DNA from: Taeniopygia guttata | Lineage: Eukaryota > Chordata > Aves > Passeriformes > Estrildidae | Direction of reading: 5' to 3' | Length of the DNA: 64,000 nt | NCBI RefSeq assembly: GCF_048771995.1 | Contig: NC_133030.1 | Span: 38,152,501 to 38,216,500 of the forward strand | Shown here: positions 1 to 64,000 of the stretch, piece by piece | Layout: each line of letters begins with the position of its first letter | How positions within the stretch are numbered: position 1 is the first letter of the stretch | Program-made: the position numbers and the translations under genes | The notes under the pieces: generated by a model | Databases searched by the model: none | What the model saw: the letters and a program-made list of their open reading frames with translations, nothing else | Told to the model about the DNA's origin: nothing

Positions 1-69
1 TTAATGCAGAAGCTCCTGCACTGCCAAGCCACAGCAGCTGGCTTGCAGGGTGGCCAGGAGACGCCGTAC
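1..69 (-). other. HECTD1 intron 41 (partial)
   Basis: Begins at the exon 41 donor (GTACGG) and runs off the left edge towards the last coding exon. Nothing else is visible in it. Confidence 0.9.
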
Positions 70-57454
<57,385 letters not shown>

Positions 57455-57487
57455 GGTTTTGTATAAAAAAAAAAAAAGCCGCTTCCA

Positions 57488-59637
57488 CTTCAATTAAAAA
57501 GTACCAAAAATATCCTTTAATTGTAGAAGCCAGACTAACTTCAGCACAATTAATTTCTCTCTTCAGTCAGCCTCACGCTTTTGCAGTTTTTACCTGGCAA
57601 GTACAAAAAGTAATCATCATCACAACCTTGTCATTGAACTCTCTGTATTTGCTCCTCTCTAAAATGTATATCATATATTTAGAAGAAAATTAAGGAAATT
57701 TTCACATATCTTATCAGCAAATGCGTTTTTTTTCAAGCTTTATAAGCAAGTAAATAGTAAAGAGTTTGTTCTGTTTTGAGGATAATGCAAAATTAAAGCT
57801 AGAAAAATTGTGCTTAACCCTTCTGTGTATTCTTAAAGCTACGAGAAAGAAAGTGATGCCTTGCTCATCCCCCTCCTTTAATAACACTTTATTATAAAGT
57901 TTTCAGTTTTATGAGAGATGGATTATCTCCTCATGAAAATATTCAAATATAGAAAGATAATGAACTTCACATTTTAAACAGAAATCCATAAAATAAAAAA
58001 CTGAGATGTATAACAACAGACTTTTAGAATCTTTGGAAACCTTTTAAAGGTTCAAATACTTCATTTTTTAAAACAGCATTCAAACATAAGGAAAACAGGC
58101 TTTTTATGTCAAAGCATAAAAAAAAAGACAACGTAAAAAACACTTCCATTTTCAAGAGTTAGCAGTTTGTTGGGTTATTTGGGGACTTTTTGGAAACAAA
58201 TATTTAATTCATAGCTTTCAAAAAAAATCCAGTGAATAATTCAAATAATTCACATACATATAAGGAAAACAACATTATTTGTTGGCCCAATGCCATAGTT
58301 GTACATGCAAGCTGAAGACCAAAAAAGTCCCCTTACCTAAACTTTGTGTTTAACAAACTGTCAAATTCACCTCCCTTGCCTAAAAACACAGCAAATGCGT
58401 CTATTTTTATATAAAACCTAATGGGTTACAAACCAATCTCTCCAAATTAGACATACAAGAAAAATAATACACTTTCAAAACACAGCTTAGAGAAGAAGAA
58501 CTACTTTATCAAACTCATAGGTAAATATGAAATGCTGGGCACTGGACAGTGTCCCCACAAACAGGGGGGAGGTGATGTGGGAGGAAGAAGCTTGATCTGG
58601 ACAAAGTCTGCCTACTTGTTTACTTGCTGTTAATGAGTTAATAGTTAAAAAATAACTCTATCAAGGGCATGTCTACAAAAGGGAATCAGAAATTAGTATT
58701 ATATGAATAAACACACACTGAATCAGCTCTTTCACAAAAGCTTCAAACTCAAAATGTTACAGAAATACAACAGATAGGATCTTATACAATTTAGGGCCAT
58801 AATATTACAGATCGCTCTACTACTGCTTACCAGTTATATATTTGATATTATCTTACCTTAAAAAGTAACTTAATATTAATAAACTGATTTTCTGTGTTTC
58901 AAACACTGCCTATGATTCTCCAAGATGTTTACAGACTGCATTTCCTGCTCTAATCCTACATAAAACTACTTTCAAACAGTAAAAGTGGAATCACATTATA
59001 TGTATTCTACTTCTCCTTAACACGACTAAATCGTTATTTCCGGGAGCGGAGAAATGAGTGATAGCGAGAGAAACAAGAAAATTAAGAGCCAGCGAAAGTG
59101 GGGTAAGTTCACCACAGGCACCTGCTGTTCTCGTACCCCAGACGGGCGGTGCAGGAGCACCGCGCGGAACACGGAGCGAGGCGAGCGGCCGGAGCCGCCG
59201 GAGCAGGCGCAGGGCCCGGGCCCGGCCCGGCTCGTCCCGCCCGCCCGGGCCTGCTCGCACGCTCCAGGCGGGCCCGGGGCCGCGCGCCGCTCTGGGCCCC
59301 TTCCCCACACGGCGCCGCCCGGGGCAGGGGAGGCGCCGCCTCCACCTCCCCGCCGCCCCCGCACGGGGCACCCGGTGGCGTGAGGGGCTCCCCGGCAGCG
59401 CCGCCCCGTTCTGTCCCCGGCCCCTCGCACAGACTTCCCGGGACCCGCCGCCTCCCCCCGGCCGCAGCTCCGGCCCGCTTCCTCCCGGCCCGACAGGCCC
59501 GGGCAGCGACGCTCGAGTTCCCGGCGAGCCGCAGGCCGCGCAGGGTGACCCGGCCTGGCTGCTCGGGAAAGGCGCCGTCTCCCAGCGCGGGCCGCAGAGG
59601 CCCCGCGCCCCCCCCCCCTCACCCCCCCGCCGCTCAC
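57488..59637 (-). other. HECTD1 intron 1 (inferred)
   Basis: Runs from the exon 1 donor in the CpG island to the inferred acceptor upstream of the start codon. AT-rich in its gene-distal part, GC-rich in the first 500 bp. Confidence 0.55.
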
Positions 59638-59800
59638 CTCAGCCTCCCGCAGCCTCCTCGCCGGAGCCGAGCCCTCCTCAGCGCCACGCCGAGAGCGGAG
59701 CGGCGGCGCGGCGGCGGCAGCCCGAGCCCCGCGGCAGGCGGCGACCAGCGGCATCCATGGCGCTCCGCCCGCTGCGGGGTGGGCGGGCGCGGCAGGAGCC
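59638..59800 (-). other. HECTD1: HECTD1 exon 1, probable 5'-UTR (upstream end not defined)
   Basis: The minus strand of the CpG island has a consensus donor, GAG|GTGAGC, with the exon ending at 59638. It is the best donor upstream of the start-codon exon in the expected promoter position. The transcription start cannot be seen, so 59800 is only a placeholder. The exon would be GC-rich and carries upstream ATGs at 59758 and 59754 (listed separately). Inferred from donor and position; no transcript evidence. Confidence 0.55.
59678..59758 (-). other. Upstream ORF in HECTD1 exon 1 (26 codons plus stop)
   Basis: ATG at 59758 in strong context (GCGCCATGG, G at -3 and G at +4) opens a 26-codon frame that stops at 59678-59680, inside the inferred 5'-UTR exon. 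If transcription begins upstream of 59758, ribosomes would meet this ORF first, and it could reduce HECTD1 translation. The peptide is Arg/Ala-rich and probably not functional in itself. Confidence 0.4.
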
Positions 59801-60010
59801 ACGCTCGGGGCGGAGCTGAGGCGGCCGAGCGGCCGCTGGGGGCGCTGCGGGAGCCTCCGCGGAGAAGGGGCCGCTCCCGCGGGCGCGCTCCGCCCCGCGC
59901 CGCCGCTGCGGAGCTCCGAACGAGGGCCCGCGGAGCCCCGCGCGGCCTGCCCGGCAACGGGCCCTGCCCGCCTCGGCTGGCCTTCCCTTGGCTGCGTGGG
60001 TTTCATTTTG

Positions 60011-63000
60011 GTTTTTTAATAGTTTACAGGTCATTTTATTTCTTGCCATATTCTGGTTATTTACGTAAATATAATATTCTTTACCTTTACGGCAGGGCTT
60101 ATACTTTTCAGAAGCCACTCTCAAAAACACTTTGATCCCCCTCCAGCACCTCCGTTGAAAGGGATCTGGTGAGCGGATTTGGGCGTCGCAGTGCTGCGTC
60201 CTAAGAGACCGAAGGTTTTAGTTTGCATTTACTGAGCAGTGAGTTTGAAGTGCTGCAACTGGGTCGTGTGGCTTGAAACACCTTTTGCAGTAGAGTGGTC
60301 CACTGCCATACGTGCTGCAAAATGCTGTACAACTACTTTGCACATGATTAAAAGACGAAGGAAGTAAACTGCTAAAAATTTAAAATGAGGGATTTTCAAA
60401 ATAGTTTCATTCTCTGTAGTGTGACGTGTTTTGCAGAGGAATTTAAGCCTATTAATATAAGTACAGTAAATAAGATTATTGTACGTTTGAATGTCATTCC
60501 TACCTACATCATAGACATTTCCTGTAATTAGAAAGCTAAAACTACACACTGAACAAAAAGGCAATAGCAGTCATGCTCAGTTAAAACTTGCCGAATGCCG
60601 ACATTTTTATTGGTCAATGTTGTAATAGCACGCCTAGAAAGTGTTATTTTTATTGGCACAGGTTTTATTCAGAACACAAGAACAGTAGTTCTTTTGTCTC
60701 TGTTTCTGATCTCTAGGGCAGCTTAGCCTTTCTGTCTTACCATATTACATTTCTGTTAACTGCAACTTGTTCCAGCTCAGCCGAGACTTACATACGCATC
60801 CTTTGCCTGTGCTTGTCCTTCAGAGGTCAGGAAGACTTATGATATGCTTAAAGTTAAGGACACAAGGTAGTAGAAGGACTGAGTCTACATTCTTCCAATT
60901 TAGAAACTTGGTCTTCTTTAACTTTTCACCAGTGCAGAAGCAGCAGAATTAGGCCAGTGTTCTGAGACCTGCATCTGTTAAGTGACCTTGCTCCTGTTGC
61001 ATGATGCTAGAACGGTTGCCTTTGCTTTTTTCATGAAGAAAAGTTTCAGATAAAGAAATATTATTTTCTTCTGAAGACCAAAAATGTTGAAATCAAATAA
61101 ATATTTCATTCTTTTCACATGGAATGCAGTTTCTGGTTCAGGTGTCTGGCAAGATACATAGTTATTTGTGGACAATATGAAGTTATAAAAATACAGATAA
61201 ATTTAGAACAAAATCAAAATTTTAAATATTGTACTTGAATATGAATAATGGATTTAAAGTACTATTAAGCAGGCATACAAAACTTAAATACTAGAAATAT
61301 CTTTCAGATGCATAGTTATTTCTAAAAGGAAAAATATAAATACTTCTATGCCATGTTGCATGAATTGCCCAATTTCGTATATCGGGGGTTTTTTTACTCA
61401 AAGAAGTACATTGAATAATGTATTACAGCTTCAATCAGGAATCAGGATCTTTTTTTATTCTGATACAATATTTAAAAGTTTGCTAGTGATTTTTGTTCCT
61501 TGTTATGCGATTTCTTCCCACCAGAACAAATCTGAAAAATAATGCTGACTAGATAATTTCTCCTTCATTGATTATATACTTTTTACAGTATATGTATATT
61601 CATTGACTGATTAATACTTTTTTTCACTTCCTGTGCTGATGGGCATTCAAATTATTTTCTACAATCTCTTTGTGAGAGAGTACTCCATTGAAATACAACA
61701 CAGTAAGGGATACCCCTGAAGTTATTGTTTCAGACTCCCTCTGTGTACAGCACTGATCCAGACTAGAACTGCCTCTTCAAAAGTGGCTGTTCTTTAATAC
61801 TTACTAAGAAGGAAATCACTAGCAAATTAAAGTGCACTTAGCAGATAAGAAAGACATCAGAATCGCATTTGTATGGAATTACTCACATTCATTTGAGTTT
61901 TCACACAGCAAAGGTTTGTTCTGACCCCCAAGTTTCCAGCCCGTGTCCATCATTCCATTAGTGCCCAGTCTAAGCCTTCTGAGGAAGAACTTTATGTGGG
62001 TTAGTGCAGCCAGACGGGGAAGGCGAGTGATGGCATATATTGAAGTGACAAATAATGGAACTTGACTGTCGTAGCTGCTTGAAGAAATTGCTTTCACACA
62101 CTGAGCATTGTGTGAAACTTGCAAAAACAACTCCCATTCCCTGTGCTTGTGCAAGGCACATATTTTTCATGCAGTTAGAAAATTACCCAAATGCTAACAC
62201 TAGCTGGCACGCAATTCATGTATGACCTTGGCCTAATCCCTTAATCACTGTGTGTCTCTTTCTCCTCCTTTTCAAAATAAGGAGATAGTAATACTGGAGT
62301 CAGAAATGTCTTAGCACTTATGGAATTGTGAGTTGCTGAAGCGTGTTACTATACTAAGTCTTAAACAATGCCATATATTTATGACTACACTTGAGCAGGC
62401 CACACATGTGACTGACAATGCCTTTGGAAATTAGGCCACATAGGGTCAACATAGATTGATCTTTGTAGAGTGTTATATTGAGCAATTACCATCATTTTTG
62501 CTAAGTATTTACCTGAAAATTAAAACCTGGCTTTAAAAGAGAAAATGTCAGCACAATTACTAGGATAATGTCAGGGACACATGAACAGCAGTAAAATATG
62601 CCACGAGGGTAGCAAGGATCAGGGATTGGGTTGCAGACACAGAGAGATTCTGATACATTTGTAAAGGACACCCCACTTGAGACAGCTTCTCAATATTGCA
62701 GGTGTTCTCAAAAGGATTTCAATTCTCTTTGAAAAGAAGCCACTTTTGGCTAGGATTATGCAAAATCTTCTCACAATGGGAAAAAAACGAAGTGTTTTTT
62801 CACTTATAGCTCCAGGAATAATAACATTTATTACTGCTTTTATATTATATTCAGGCTGGTGTTTTGTATATGGTTTTAGCTGATAGCAGAAGGAATGTCA
62901 TGGGCACTCTTAACATCACTGTGTGATAGTAAGGATTGAAAGCTTCAGACTGGAATGATTGAGCTCTTGTTACAGAAGATACAAAACTGACCTGTAATCA

Positions 63001-63640
63001 ATCTGAAATACACCTACAATTCAAAGAAAACAAGAAGACTCAGATTCCTTATTTTTTTTTATTGATACAGCAATTAGAAACCAGGATAACTGATGTTTTT
63101 GTTAGCTTTCTGCTTACTTCGCTGTACATGCCAAGTTGGTGTTTCCAAAAATATCACTCCTCTGTAGTAAATAGATCAGAAGGTGTTATAAACAGACCCT
63201 GAACACCTCCATCAATTTAAGGGAGTAGTTTATGTTGAAGACCAGGGCTGTGCCCAGTGAAATAAAACTGTTAGGTTATTTATGGATTATTTATTCTTTC
63301 ACTTTAACGCTCTTTTCTCTGCCACCCACACAATAACATAGTTGAAAACAGTGAAAGTACCTACTCCTCCAAATCCAAAAGATTAATAATTCCATACATT
63401 TTGGTTTTTGAATTAATATTATACTTCTAAAGAAAAAGCTACTAAATGTTTACTACACATTTCAAAGCAACGAGGTCATATATTACAGAAGCTTTCTTAC
63501 TATGTCAAGAGTTAGCCTTATAGAATGTCTCTATTTAAGTATATTGATAAGATTTTCCTATGGATTTTTTTTAATGAATAAAATACAGTTGTGAAAAGCT
63601 TTTCGGATTTAAATCCTCCTACATTAGCCCAAGTCTTTTC
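60011..63640. other. Intergenic region upstream of HECTD1
   Basis: 3.6 kb of AT-rich DNA. No protein gene, repeat family or structured RNA recognised. Two CCAAT boxes in HECTD1 orientation (ATTGG on plus at 60609-60613 and 60652-60656) are listed as a regulatory candidate. Confidence 0.65.
60604..60656 (-). promoter_or_regulatory. Paired CCAAT boxes upstream of HECTD1
   Basis: CCAATAAAAA occurs twice on the minus strand, with the CCAAT cores 43 bp apart (about four helical turns). It lies some 0.8 kb upstream of the inferred exon 1, farther than typical promoter-proximal NF-Y sites. Confidence 0.3.
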
Positions 63641-63649
63641 TTAGCCACC

Positions 63650-64000
63650 GCGCTGTTGCACAAGCCCGGGGAGCACAAACACAGCGTCACGTCTGACAGG
63701 GCAGCAGTGCGTGCCAGCCCTGGCGCTCCGCAGTGCCGTGCTGCTGCCCGGCCAGGTGCGCTGAGCAGGCGGCTCTGCATGTCCCGCAGCGGAGCGGTGC
63801 GAGGTTCCGCTGGCAGCCAGCCCTCCCCACCGCGCCTCCGTGGGTGAGCGCGCCCGGCGCTGACGCCATCAGCGTGCGAGGGACACGCCGCTGTTTACCG
63901 AGGTACGCGCTGAGTCATTGCTCGGCTCCTCCTCGGCTGAGCCTCCCCTTCCTGGAAGCTGCTTCCTCCGTCAGCTGCCCTCTGAGCTGACCACGGTTCA
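63650..64000. promoter_or_regulatory. GC-rich, CpG-containing patch at right edge
   Basis: GC content rises sharply from about 63650 to the window end. It contains TGACGCCATCA (CRE-like) at 63861 and GCTGAGTCA (AP-1 / antioxidant-response-like) at 63909-63917. This could be a distal enhancer or the start of a neighbouring promoter. No coding frame is recognised. Confidence 0.45.

Larger units (their letters stand above)
59110..60010. promoter_or_regulatory. CpG-island promoter of HECTD1
   Basis: About 900 bp of very GC- and CpG-dense DNA stands out sharply from the AT-rich surroundings. It covers the inferred 5'-UTR exon and lies just upstream of the coding gene. No TATA box is evident, as usual for broadly expressed CpG-island genes. 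An ETS-type site (CCGGAAAT on the minus strand) lies just outside it near 59036-59045. The long open frames on both strands here come from GC-rich composition with few stop codons and do not resemble any protein I know. Such islands often fire in both directions, so a divergent noncoding transcript is possible but not shown. Confidence 0.85.

Noticed and set aside
59825..59860. CTCF-like site (CCGCTGGGGGCGCTG)
   Set aside because: The spacing between the CCGC half and the GGGGGCGC half is one base short of the consensus, and GC-rich DNA gives such partial matches often.
59026..60135. Very long open frames on both strands (up to 328 codons) in the CpG island
   Set aside because: All six frames are open there because GC-rich DNA has few stop codons; the translations are Arg/Ala/Pro/Gly noise with no known domain and conflict with each other.

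Overview
The window is vertebrate nuclear DNA, almost certainly from a bird. It is AT-rich, has long introns split by consensus GT/AG sites, and carries several CR1 LINE fragments in both orientations. It also holds one long terminal repeat of a type I associate with avian (especially songbird) ERVL-like elements. I see no prokaryotic genes, no CRISPR array, no tRNA or rRNA, and no complete viral reading frame.

One protein-coding gene fills about 60 kb on the minus strand: HECTD1, a very large HECT-type E3 ubiquitin ligase. I could place 40 coding exons from the initiator ATG (57454) down to the penultimate coding exon (70-214). Together they give 7,575 nt, or 2,525 codons, with consistent phase at every junction. 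The last coding exon, with about 45 residues that include the catalytic HECT cysteine, lies beyond the left edge. From N to C terminus the protein has an ARM-like helical region (exons 2-6), ankyrin repeats (exons 7-9), a second helical region (exons 10-20), a SUN/discoidin-like domain (exons 21-23), a MIB/HERC2 domain (exons 24-25), a long Ser/Thr-rich linker (exons 25-26), an acidic segment (exon 27), the region leading into the catalytic domain (exons 28-35), and the HECT domain (exons 35-41, incomplete).

Layout: 1-12.9 kb holds the 3' half of the gene (exons 28-41) with three CR1 pieces; 12.9-27.5 kb holds exons 19-27; 27.8-42.1 kb holds exons 3-18; 42.1-57.3 kb is a 15.2 kb intron 2 with a CR1 that was later split by an LTR; 57.3-57.5 kb is the start-codon exon; 59.1-60.0 kb is the CpG-island promoter with the probable 5'-UTR exon 1; 60.0-63.6 kb is intergenic DNA with no gene I can support; 63.65-64.0 kb is a second GC-rich patch with AP-1/antioxidant-response-like and CRE-like sites, which may be the edge of another promoter or an enhancer.

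Points worth checking: the 41-codon segment I recall from the mammalian protein between exons 27 and 28 has no counterpart in the intron; the 5'-UTR exon contains a strong-context upstream ORF plus a second ATG whose frame may run through the splice into the HECTD1 frame; and exon 38 has a frame-shifting decoy acceptor 13 nt inside it. I found no convincing undescribed system here: this is a conserved vertebrate ligase locus with ordinary avian repeats. Human comparisons are from memory; nothing was aligned.
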